This document shows positions 50,402 through 59,500 of a stretch of 64,000 bases of DNA, piece after piece. Position 1 is the first letter of the stretch. The number at the start of each line of letters is the position of its first letter. The DNA comes from Ruegeria discodermiae (GTDB lineage Bacteria > Pseudomonadota > Alphaproteobacteria > Rhodobacterales > Rhodobacteraceae). A program made the position numbers and the translations under genes. The notes beneath the pieces were generated by a model that was not told the DNA's origin, did not search any database, and saw only the letters and a list, made by a program, of their open reading frames with translations. The stretch lies in assembly GCF_030758345.1 (NCBI RefSeq), contig NZ_JAVAMO010000009.1:1-64000 (forward strand), given 5' to 3'.

Positions 50402-51751
50402 ATGAACGCGCCGTCAAACACCTCGCTGGACATGTATGGCACCTCGCTGGCGGGGGCGTCGGTCCTTGTAATCGATGATGAGCCGGGGATGCGGCATTTT
50501 CTGACCAAGACCTTGGAAACGCGGGTTACCCGTGTCGATGCAGTGAGCTCGCCCGCGCAAGCAACCAAGGCACTGGACGAGGCGCAGTATGACCTTGTGA
50601 TCCTCGACAATCTGATGCCCGGCGGAACGGGGCTGGACTGGTTGACAGAGCAGAAGCGCAAGGGGTTCTTTGCGGATGCGATCCTGATCACCGCTTATGC
50701 CGATCTGGAAACGGCGATTGCCGCGCTCAGGGCCGGGGTGAGCGACTTTGTCCTCAAACCCTTTCGGGCGAACCAGATCCTGAGTGCCGTTGCCCGGACG
50801 CTTGACCGCAAATATCTGGAACGCGACAACACGCTGCTGCGGCGCGAACTGTCTTCGGGCAGCGGGCATGGCAAATTGCTGGGCAATTCCGAACCGATGG
50901 AGGAGGTGCGGGCCATGCTGGCGCGTCTTGCGCCGCTGCCGACCTCCGTTTTGTTCACCGGTGGCAGTGGCACCGGCAAGGAATTGGCCGCGCGGCATCT
51001 ACATGACGCCTCCGACCGGGCCGAGGCGCCCTTTGTCCCGGTGAACTGCGCCACGATCCAGCCCGACCGCTTTGCCGAAGAGCTGTTCGGCATCGTCGGG
51101 GCCGAGGATCGGTTGAAACCGGGCCTGTTGCTGCTGGCCGATGGCGGGACGCTGTTGCTGGACGAGATCGCGCAGATGCCGGAAACGGTGCAGGCTGCGC
51201 TGTTGCGGGTGCTGGAGGACAAAAAGGTCCGCCCGGTGGGGGCCGAGCGTGAGATCCCGCTGAATGTCCGCTTCCTGTTTGCCACCAATGACGACATTGA
51301 GGCCTCTGTTGCGGAGGGGCGGTTCCGTGAGGATCTGTATCACCGTATCCATGTGGTGAAGATCGACATGCCGCCGCTCAAGGACAGGATGGAGGACATC
51401 ATTGAGCTTGCGGCTTATTTCATGGCGCAGTTTTCTGCTTCGCTGGCCATGCCGTCGCTGCAGTTGGATGAGGAAACCCTGCTGAAGCTGCGCCGCTATG
51501 ACTGGCCGGGCAACGTTCGCGAATTGCGCAATCTGATCGAGCGATCGGTGATCCTGGGCGGCTTTCCCGAAGAGTTTTCCGGCGGCGGCAGCGTCATTGG
51601 CTCGCAGGCGATCGAAAATCTGGACCTTGTTTTGCAGCGCCATATCCTGCACATGCTCGACCTGTGCGGCGGCAACCGCGCCGAAGCGGCCCGCCGATTG
51701 GGCGTGTCCCGCAAGACCATCGACCGCAAGATGCAGGCGTGGTCAGAGTGA
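50402..51751 (+). CDS. NtrC-type response regulator lacking the GAFTGA loop
   Basis: A 449-residue regulator. The receiver domain (about 18-135) has D25/D26, the phospho-acceptor D69 in VILDNLMPG and K119. The AAA+ domain has Walker A GGSGTGKE at 187-194 and Walker B TLLLDEI near 250. The C-terminal Fis-type HTH reads EAARRLGVSRKTID. Between ELFG (227-230) and GGTLLLDEI the usual GAFTGA sigma-54 contact loop is absent (IVGAEDRLKPGLLLLAD is there instead). It probably activates through another sigma factor, as Rhodobacter NtrC does. The kinase at 33359 is the likely partner. Confidence 0.88.
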   Translation: MNAPSNTSLDMYGTSLAGASVLVIDDEPGMRHFLTKTLETRVTRVDAVSSPAQATKALDEAQYDLVILDNLMPGGTGLDWLTEQKRKGFFADAILITAYADLETAIAALRAGVSDFVLKPFRANQILSAVARTLDRKYLERDNTLLRRELSSGSGHGKLLGNSEPMEEVRAMLARLAPLPTSVLFTGGSGTGKELAARHLHDASDRAEAPFVPVNCATIQPDRFAEELFGIVGAEDRLKPGLLLLADGGTLLLDEIAQMPETVQAALLRVLEDKKVRPVGAEREIPLNVRFLFATNDDIEASVAEGRFREDLYHRIHVVKIDMPPLKDRMEDIIELAAYFMAQFSASLAMPSLQLDEETLLKLRRYDWPGNVRELRNLIERSVILGGFPEEFSGGGSVIGSQAIENLDLVLQRHILHMLDLCGGNRAEAARRLGVSRKTIDRKMQAWSE

Positions 51752-51816
51752 TGGCTAGGGTGCAGCAGTTGCAACGCAGCGCGTTACGGGGTTTCGGACC
51801 TGATGGACATTGGTGA

Positions 51817-52575
51817 CTAACGCTCGTCTGTCTTCATCTTTCGCTCCAGCCAACGGACACCGGCAGAGACGATCAGGATCAGGACCAGGTACTCCAGCAC
51901 CAGAATCGTGTAGATCTCCAGAGGTCTGTATTCGGATACCACCAGTTCGTTCGCCTTGCGGGTCAGTTCCTGCATCCCGATCACCGACACCAGTGAAGAC
52001 ATCTTTAGCATATAGACCAACTGGTTACCCAAAGCGGGCAGAATGCGTTTGATGGCTTGTGGCAGGATCACAAATCGCATCATGTCGGGGTAACTCAGCG
52101 AGATGCTGTGAGAGGCCTCGTATTGCCCCTTGTCGATGGACTGGATGCCAGCCCGGAAGATTTCGGCCTGAAAGGCACTGTCTGATAGCGCAAGCGCAAT
52201 CACTCCGGCCCAGAACACACCGATGGACAGGCCTGTGACTTGCGGCAGCCCATAATAGACCCACAAGATCAGGACCAGAATGGGTATGGCGCGGACCAGT
52301 TCGACATAGACCCTGTTGATGCGCCGCAGATAGCGTTTTTGAGACAGGCCCGGCAAGGCCACCAGCAGGCCGACAAAAACGGAAATCAAGATCGCAATCA
52401 ACGAGAGTGACACCGTGTAATAGAGCCCGCTGAGCAGAAACTTGAGGTTGGTCAGCCCGGTTGGGGTTGTCGGATCAACGACGTACCAGCCCCAGTCCCC
52501 GGAACATCCCGACAGCAATACAGGCAGAGCCAAGACCAAGATTTTGCGTTTCGGGCGTTTCACAAACATACCCAT
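51817..52575 (-). CDS. Polar amino acid ABC transporter permease
   Basis: A permease of about 252 residues in the HisMQ/GlnP family. It has three-to-five helices and the EAA motif around YEASHSISLSYPDMMRFVILPQAIKRILPALGNQ. The N-terminus is odd: a signal-like stretch ends in LLSGC, a lipobox-like sequence, before DWGWYVVDPTTPTGLTN. The start at 52575 (MGMFVKRPKR) is placed after the ATPase stop at 52586; an ATG two codons later is equally possible. Only one permease gene is present, so it probably forms a homodimer. Confidence 0.85.
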   Translation of the reverse strand: MGMFVKRPKRKILVLALPVLLSGCSGDWGWYVVDPTTPTGLTNLKFLLSGLYYTVSLSLIAILISVFVGLLVALPGLSQKRYLRRINRVYVELVRAIPILVLILWVYYGLPQVTGLSIGVFWAGVIALALSDSAFQAEIFRAGIQSIDKGQYEASHSISLSYPDMMRFVILPQAIKRILPALGNQLVYMLKMSSLVSVIGMQELTRKANELVVSEYRPLEIYTILVLEYLVLILIVSAGVRWLERKMKTDER

Positions 52576-52585
52576 CCCCAATGCA

Positions 52586-53332
52586 TCAGTGGTGCAGGAT
52601 TTTTTCCAGAAAGTCCTGGCAGCGCGGACTATCCGGGGCAGAGAAGAACTTGTCCGGCGTTGCCTCTTCGACAATTTCGCCATGGTCCATAAAGACCATT
52701 TTGTCGGCGACTTTCTTAGCAAACCCCATCTCGTGGGTCACGCAGATCATCGTCATGCCGCTATCTGCCAGTTCCACCATCACATCCAGAACCTCGTTGA
52801 TCATCTCGGGATCAAGCGCCGAGGTGGGTTCGTCAAAAAGCAGGATCTCTGGCTCCATGCAGAGCGAGCGCGCAATCGCGACACGCTGCTGCTGGCCACC
52901 GGACAATTGCCGCGGATATTTGTCGGCCTGCTCAGGAATCCGCACGCGGCCCAGATAATTCAACGCGGTTTCACGCGCCTGTTCACGGGGCAGTTTGCGC
53001 GCCCGAACCGGACCCAGCATCAGGTTTTCCAGAACGGTCAGATGGGGAAACAGATTGAACTGCTGAAAGACCATCCCGACCTTGGCCCTGATCTGTCGCA
53101 AGTTCTGCGGGCTTTCATTCAGCTCTATACCGTCGATGACAATGGTGCCGCTCTCATGCGCCTCCAGGCGGTTTACGCAGCGGATCAGGGTGGACTTGCC
53201 CGACCCGGATGGCCCGCAGATCACGACCTTTTCACCAAGCCCCACCTCCAGCGATACTTGTTTCAGCGCCTGGAACTCTCCAAAGTGCTTCGAAACAGCG
53301 TCCAGCTTGATCAGTGGGCTATCGGATTGCAT
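52586..53332 (-). CDS. Polar amino acid ABC transporter ATP-binding protein
   Basis: A 248-residue ABC ATPase of the GlnQ/HisP family. The Walker A is CGPSGSGKSTLIRC, the Q-loop FQQFNLFPHLTVLENLMLGP, the signature LSGGQQQRVAIARSL and the Walker B ILLFDEPTSALDPE. The switch His is in CVTHEMGFA. It precedes the permease by 10 nt and is divergent from the binding-protein gene at 53443. Confidence 0.9.
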   Translation of the reverse strand: MQSDSPLIKLDAVSKHFGEFQALKQVSLEVGLGEKVVICGPSGSGKSTLIRCVNRLEAHESGTIVIDGIELNESPQNLRQIRAKVGMVFQQFNLFPHLTVLENLMLGPVRARKLPREQARETALNYLGRVRIPEQADKYPRQLSGGQQQRVAIARSLCMEPEILLFDEPTSALDPEMINEVLDVMVELADSGMTMICVTHEMGFAKKVADKMVFMDHGEIVEEATPDKFFSAPDSPRCQDFLEKILHH

Positions 53333-53442
53333 GGCTGCGACCTCTTCCTGCTCAAGTAAGGGGTAGTAATTTGTTGATCCAAATGCAATAAATTAATCTT
53401 GGGGCAATGGGTGCATTGTCGGGATTACAGGAGGACCCCATT

Positions 53443-54219
53443 ATGAAATTGATCAAACCATTTTTTGGTTTTGTTCTGCTGATGTTGTTCACGGTGCCGG
53501 CAACAGCACAATCCGCTTTGCAGGAAATCCTGAGTTCGGGCGTTTTGAAAGTTGGTACAACGGGTGACTGGAACCCGATGACAATGAAGGACCCGGCAAC
53601 CAACAGCTATACGGGCTTTGACATCGACGTAATGACAGAGCTTGCCACTGATCTGGGCGTCGAGGTGGAGTTTGTTCCGACCGACTGGAAAACGCTTGTC
53701 AACGGCGTTAGCTCGGGCAAATACCAGATCACCGGGTCGGCCTCGGTTTCGCCGGCGCGCGCCAAGGCGGCAGGTTACTCCGACAGCTATTTTTCGCTCG
53801 TCACGGTTCCGCTGATCTTGTCCAAAAATGCCGACCGCTTCAGTGATTGGGACGACCTGAACACGCCCGAGACGACCGTGGCCGCGACGCTTGGCACCAC
53901 TCAGGAAAAGCAGGTCAAACAGTATTTCCCGGATGCAAAACACCAGATCGTGGAAGCACCGGCACGAGACTTTCAGGAGGTTCTCGCCGGTCGCGCGGAT
54001 GCGCATATCACCTCCAATGTCGAGGCCATCAAGCTGGTCGAGAAATACTCGCAAATGATGATCGTGCCGGTGTCAGAACCACGCTCGCCAACGCCAATTG
54101 CGATGTTGCTGCCGCAGTCGGACCAGGTGTGGATCAACTACGTGAACACCTGGATTACACTGAAAGAAGAGCGCGGGTTCTTTGAGGAGCTTGCTTTGAA
54201 ATGGAAGCTCACCCAGTAG
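53443..54219 (+). CDS. Amino acid ABC transporter substrate-binding protein
   Basis: A 258-residue family 3 solute-binding protein. The signal peptide is about 1-23 (ending ATA). SSGVLKVGTTGDWNPMTMKDP and YTGFDIDVMTELATDLGVEVEFV are the N-lobe hallmarks; GSASVSPARAKAAGYSDSYF marks the ligand site. The start at 53443 follows CAGGAGG. It is divergent from the ATPase/permease genes and is most likely their receptor. It also resembles periplasmic cyclohexadienyl dehydratase-like proteins, so the ligand is uncertain. Confidence 0.87.
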   Translation: MKLIKPFFGFVLLMLFTVPATAQSALQEILSSGVLKVGTTGDWNPMTMKDPATNSYTGFDIDVMTELATDLGVEVEFVPTDWKTLVNGVSSGKYQITGSASVSPARAKAAGYSDSYFSLVTVPLILSKNADRFSDWDDLNTPETTVAATLGTTQEKQVKQYFPDAKHQIVEAPARDFQEVLAGRADAHITSNVEAIKLVEKYSQMMIVPVSEPRSPTPIAMLLPQSDQVWINYVNTWITLKEERGFFEELALKWKLTQ

Positions 54220-54289
54220 CACGCCCATAACGGTGTCCATGTCTGGTCGCTTGTGCCAACAGGCGATCAGAGAGTGTGGCGGTTGGAAG

Positions 54290-54937
54290 ATGCTGACGAT
54301 CTACGCGATACCTCACAGCCTGTACTGCGCGAAGCTGCGCATAGCGCTGCGGCACAAGCAACTGGAGTGGAAAGAGGAACTGCCGCCGGGCGGCGTCGGC
54401 TCGGATCATTTCAGGTCTATCATCCCCTCCGGCAATATACCGACGTTGAATGATGGAGGTTTCATACTGGGGGATTCCGAGGCGATCATCGAATATCTGG
54501 AAGAGGCCCATCCCGACAATTCTCTGATGCCGGAAAACCCGCGACACCGCGCAAAATACCGTGAAATGAGCAGGTTTCACGACACCCGCCTGGAACCTGT
54601 GCTCAGGCAGTTTTTCCCGCTGGTCGATCCGGCCAACAGGGATCAGTCTCAAATTGGCGCTGCGACCATAGCGATGAATGCCAGACTCGCACAACTCGAT
54701 GCGATGCTGTCAGGGTTTGATCATGTGACATTGCGGCTGTTCGATTGCGGCTACCCGATCACCTTCATTTGGTTGCGCGCCATTACCGACCGGCTTGGCG
54801 GGGCAGTTCAGTGGCCAGAGAATGTTGTTGCCTATGACAGGTGGCTCCGCAGCACCCACGCCGTGTCAGAAGAAATTGCGCATTACATGCCGCATGTCGA
54901 AGATTGGTTGGCGAGCAAGCTTGGGGCCTCGCAATAG
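54290..54937 (+). CDS. Glutathione S-transferase-family protein
   Basis: A 215-residue protein. The N-terminal thioredoxin-like domain (about 1-78) begins with LTIYAIPHSLYCAKLRIAL and includes IPSGNIPTLNDGGFILGDSEAIIEYLEE, the glutathione-binding cis-Pro and Glu-Ser/Asp-Ser region. A helical C-terminal domain follows. The SLYC segment puts Ser, Tyr and Cys near the glutathione thiol. Start at 54290 with a weak GGAAG just upstream. Nothing nearby shows its substrate. Confidence 0.82.
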   Translation: MLTIYAIPHSLYCAKLRIALRHKQLEWKEELPPGGVGSDHFRSIIPSGNIPTLNDGGFILGDSEAIIEYLEEAHPDNSLMPENPRHRAKYREMSRFHDTRLEPVLRQFFPLVDPANRDQSQIGAATIAMNARLAQLDAMLSGFDHVTLRLFDCGYPITFIWLRAITDRLGGAVQWPENVVAYDRWLRSTHAVSEEIAHYMPHVEDWLASKLGASQ

Positions 54938-54980
54938 CACGTCATTTGGCGTGATATCTACGGAGAGGCCAGATTGCGCT

Positions 54981-56216
54981 CTAACGCCCTCTGCGTGGTG
55001 CCTTCGCCCTTTCGACCCGCAGGGACTCATTGGCAGGCATCGCTAGGGAGCTTCCGGATCGACATAGAATCCACAGCGCAATCATCAGGGGGATTGCTGC
55101 GATGCTGGCGAAAGAGGCCTGATAGGACATCGCGCTGACAAGCGTACCCGCCACGATGGGGCCAGCGATCTTGCCGGCGTTCCGAATGGCACCGATGCTG
55201 CCGAAAGCAAGGCCGAGATGCGCCGTCGGCGTGGCGCTCGCGACAAGCGACAATGTCGCCGGGCCGAACGCGCCCTGACCCGCGCCGATAAACAGCGCCG
55301 CCGCCAGCATTGCGAACCACGTAGGCCCCATGGCCGACAAAATCAGCAACCCGGCGGCAAGTGCCCCAAGGCCCAGCAGAAGGGGCACAGCAGGGCGTGT
55401 CTGGTCGGCCAGCCGCCCCATGGGCGGGCGTAGCACGGCGTTGGCCCCCTCCTGGATCGCAAGGAAAGTGCCGATCTCGATCGGCTGGTGTCCGGCAACC
55501 AGCGCCATGACCGGCATGAACGCCTTGACCGCGTAGATCGCCACATAGGTCGTGCCCTCGATCAAGGCCAGCACGACAAGCGGGCGGCTGGAGGCGATGG
55601 CCCGCACAGCGCCGGTCAGTGACCAGTTTTGTGGAAGCGCGACGTGATCCGCGTTTCTGAGATATAGTGTCGGCACAAAAGCCAGCGCGGAAAGAAAGCA
55701 CGTCCCGGCATAGATCGCCTCGGGTGCTGCGAAGGTCAGCGCAACACCGCCGATCAGAGGGCCGAGGATGTAGGATGCAGTACGCGCCAGCCCAAACCAG
55801 CCAAAAGCCTCGCCCGCAGTTTTTCTACGCCACGCGGCGATGTAGGCCAGGGTCACCGGACCATAGATTGCTGTCGACAGCCCATGGACAAGCCGCAATA
55901 CGAACAGCTCGGAAGGTCGCTCGACAAAAAGGTACAGGCACGGGACTAATGTGAACAGCGTGGTTCCCGTCAGCAGCCAGACCCAGCGCCCGCGATAGTC
56001 AGACAGCAGACCAAACAGCGGTTTGAGAAACAACCCGGTTGCGGTCGATACTGAAATGATTGCGCCGAGCAGAAGGGGCGACGCACCAAGACCATGGGCA
56101 AAAACCGGCAAGACCGGCGCTTTGCCGATCTGATAGCTTGTCCGCACAATCAGGTCGGCGAGGATCAGCGCGACAAGCGCTGACCCCCCGGCTGGGGCGT
56201 TTGCACGAGGCAGCAA
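54981..56216 (-). CDS. Major facilitator superfamily transporter
   Basis: A 411-residue membrane protein with 12 predicted helices in two halves. The loop 2-3 signature appears as GLFLKPLFGLLSDYRGRWVWLL, with a degenerate copy LRPPMGRLADQTRPAVPLLLGL in the second half. It starts at a TTG (56216), 2 nt after the 93-residue membrane protein gene, and ends the coupled operon that begins at 60425. The substrate is unknown; the arrangement suggests transport related to the large upstream protein. Confidence 0.85.
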   Translation of the reverse strand: MLPRANAPAGGSALVALILADLIVRTSYQIGKAPVLPVFAHGLGASPLLLGAIISVSTATGLFLKPLFGLLSDYRGRWVWLLTGTTLFTLVPCLYLFVERPSELFVLRLVHGLSTAIYGPVTLAYIAAWRRKTAGEAFGWFGLARTASYILGPLIGGVALTFAAPEAIYAGTCFLSALAFVPTLYLRNADHVALPQNWSLTGAVRAIASSRPLVVLALIEGTTYVAIYAVKAFMPVMALVAGHQPIEIGTFLAIQEGANAVLRPPMGRLADQTRPAVPLLLGLGALAAGLLILSAMGPTWFAMLAAALFIGAGQGAFGPATLSLVASATPTAHLGLAFGSIGAIRNAGKIAGPIVAGTLVSAMSYQASFASIAAIPLMIALWILCRSGSSLAMPANESLRVERAKAPRRGR

Positions 56217-56218
56217 AC

Positions 56219-56500
56219 CTAACCCCGGTCCATGTCATGTGGCCTCGGCCGTCGGGTCAGATCGCGACGGCGGGCACGGGTATGCCTGCCAATTCCGAGG
56301 GCGACCATAACCAAAGCCGACACGATGATGATCAGGATAAGCAGGCTCATGAACAGCACGGCGACCACCATCCCGGCCAGAAAAGCCGAGAGGAGCACCG
56401 CGAACCCGGGTGACAGTGCAAGCAGCGCTTTCTTACCGAAACGCTGCCGCAGCACCGGTTTGTCGCCTTGGTAGCGAGTGATCTGGTGGCGATGGGTCAA
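56219..56500 (-). CDS. Small membrane protein, 93 residues, unknown function
   Basis: Two hydrophobic segments lie at about 27-50 and 51-72 (LLALSPGFAVLLSAFLAGMVV, then a run of I/L/V), flanked by basic ends including RRRDLTRRPRPH. I do not recognise a family. Its ATG overlaps the stop of the 1196-residue gene (4 nt), and the MFS gene starts 2 nt after it, so it belongs to the same transcript. Confidence 0.65.
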   Translation of the reverse strand: MTHRHQITRYQGDKPVLRQRFGKKALLALSPGFAVLLSAFLAGMVVAVLFMSLLILIIIVSALVMVALGIGRHTRARRRDLTRRPRPHDMDRG

Positions 56501-59500
56501 CAGGACTTCCCCGCCTTGATCATGTCACTCAGCTCTTGCCCGGCCCAACATTTCAAGGCCGAATGCAATGTGCGTTTCAGGTGACCGGTCACGAATATCG
56601 ACACCTTCTTGTTGTCGGGATCGTCGGATTTGACCACAAGCTTGCAACAGGCTGAGTTGTTGCAGGTTGGCGTATATTTCACGATCAGGTCCAGACAGGA
56701 ACCTGGCTTGACCGTTGCCGGGAACGGGTTGCTGACGATTTTGAAGTTCAGACATTTCTGATCGCAATGCCGCTTCTTGCCCTTGTGTTTGCCATAGCGG
56801 TCGTTCTGGCATCCGCAATCGCACCCGCAGTCACAATCACATCCGCAGCTGTCGCAATGCGCGAGCTCTTCGCAGCGGCTGGGTGGCTTGAAGCCCACCT
56901 TGGTCACATGAAGATCGCAATCGCCGGTATTGCAGATGGCAAAGGTGGTCAGGGCGTGGGTCCCAAGTTCGACCCCTCCGAAGCACCCCGTGCCGGTGAT
57001 CGTCAGCTTGCCGCTAGGGGCAAAACCGGTGAGATCGATGGTTGCCGGGCTGGCCGGGTCATCGCTGATCACCGTGATGGTACCAGCTTTCGGGCCGAAG
57101 GAGGTCGGCTGGAACCGAATGCTCACCGGCACTGCCGCCCCCGAGGCGATCACGATCGGGAAGGTCAGGACCTGCGGCACGATGAAATCTGCCGAATTCG
57201 ACGAGATCGCGGTGATGGTCAACGGGCATTTGCCGCTGTTGGACAGCACCAGCGTCTTGTCGCTGAAATGATCGACACAGACCTTTCCGAAATCGCCGTG
57301 ATCCGCGAATGACAGCACCAACCGCGGAGGTGGCGCGGTTCCACGCACTTCAAGCTGCGCCGGGCTGTCTAGGTCATTGCTGCTGACGGTGATCACCGAC
57401 AGGTCACTGCCGAACGCCGTCGGCTGATAGCGCAGCGGCAGCGTCATGCTTGCGCCGGGTGCGATCTTCAGCGGGAAAGACACGGTATTGGGCACGAAGA
57501 ATTCCGGCGCGGCAGACGCGATGCCGCTGACCAGCAGCGGGCAATGGCCCGAATTGTTGATCACAAGCCCCTGATCGCGGAACTTGCCGACGCAGACCTC
57601 GCCAAAATCGCCGCTATCTGCAATCGACAGCTCGGCTGCTGCTGTGCCGCCTTCGCCGCTTGCAAGCAGATCGACGGTTGGCGATTCCGGGTCGTTGCTG
57701 GCGATCCGAATGGTTGCCAGATCCGTCGCGCCCGGTGCCGATGGCGTATAGGTAAGCGTGAAATCAACCTCACCTCCGGGGGCAATCGACAAAGGGGTGG
57801 AGGGGAAGGCTTCGATGCTGAACGCGGTCGAGCCAAGGATGCGCTGCACGCTCTTGATGATCAGATCATCGGTGCCGACATTGAAAACCTGCAATGTCAG
57901 CGACACAGGGCCTTCGCAGACTGTCCCGAATTCGAACCTGTCCTCAAGGTTGACGGCAATGACTGGGCCTTCGGGCTTGGCAAATTCGAACACGCCCCGC
58001 CCGTAGGTTGCGGCACGCAACACGTTCGACCCGCGCCCGACGACAATATCGGTCACCGGTGTGTTGGGGAAATGCAGGTCGTCCAGCACGTACCATGTAT
58101 TGCCCCGATCCACCGAGCGCAGCACGCCCAGATCACAACCGGCATAGATGGTCGAAGGCGTCTCATCCCCGTCCAGAGCGATGGCGCCGAACGGCACGTT
58201 CACGTCGGGCGAGATGTCCGCCCACTGTGTCCCGCCAATCGTCGTGCGGAAAACATGCCCCGGCGCGAAGGCTGTGGCGAAACCGCCAAGCACGCAGAAG
58301 ATTGCCGTCTCGTCGTTGGGATCAAAGGTCGATCGCGTGACATTCCGACCCGGCAGGTTTCGCGTGATATTCGTGAAGGTGACGCCATTCGGAAGCCCGA
58401 CCGTTGCCGCCATTGCGTTGGTCGACACAAAGACTTGCCCGCCAGCCGAAACGACCACGTTGTTGCCATTGGTTGGCGACACAGCGATTCTCGGGGTGAT
58501 AAAACCCGACCCGATGGGAAAGATCGCACGCCAGGTGACGCCGCCATCGAGGCTCTGCCAGATATTTGCGTTACTCGCGACGTAGAAGATACCGTCATTG
58601 CCGGGATCAGCGGCAAGGTTCGCCAGATAGAAGGCGTCCTCGGCGCTGCCTGCGGCCCATGGCGTCACGTCATTGTTGCTGCCGCCATCATCGGTCGAGC
58701 GCCGCACCCGGGTTGCGGGGTTGCCGCCGTTGCGCGTGAACAGCATGCGGTCGGCGGTCACACCGTCATAGACGATGTCCCAGCCATCCGCGCCGCCGAT
58801 CGATGTCCACCCCAGCGCGCCGTTGGTGCGCTTGTGCCCGTTATCCTGAAACCCCGCGACGGTTACGTCGCCGGTGGCCCCGGGCTTGATGTCCATGTTG
58901 TAGATGAGCGTGGTCTGGAATCCGCCGGAATTCAGGGCGGTCCAATTCGCGCCATCGTCTGTCGAGCGGAAGATACCGCCGTCATTGCCACAATAGATCG
59001 TGGTTGTCGCGGGCGCTGGCGGTTGGAAAAAGCCCCAGGCGTGGGTATCGGCATGGAGTCCATTTGAGATGTTGGAGAAATTTGCGCCTGAATCGGATGA
59101 CCGTACCTGGTTCTGCGTGCCCCAATACAGGATATCGTTGGCACCATCCCCGGGTGAGGCGGGGTCAATCGCCAGCGTCATGCAGTATCCCGCAAAGGTT
59201 GTCGCGGCGGCAGCGCCTGCTGCGGCCTGCTGGGTCCATGTCGCGCCCTGATCCGTACTCATGAACAGACCGATCGGGTCTGGGGTGGAACCACGGACGT
59301 TATGCGCGATGACCGCATAGATCACCTGGACACCACCCGCCGCAGGAGGCGAGGTTGGTGGCGCAAGCCGCGCAAGGACCTGCCCCATCACCACTCCGCC
59401 ACCCAGAACGGCTGCAACCGCCGGGGTGGCCGCCGTCATGATCGGTGCCCAGTTTGCTCCACCATCGGTGGACTGGAACACGCCCTGACGGCTGATACCG

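Noticed and set aside
57544-59067. A 507-codon plus-strand frame opposite the 1196-residue protein gene
   Set aside because: The minus strand encodes regular Asp-box and Ig repeats, and the plus frame has no domain or ribosome site.
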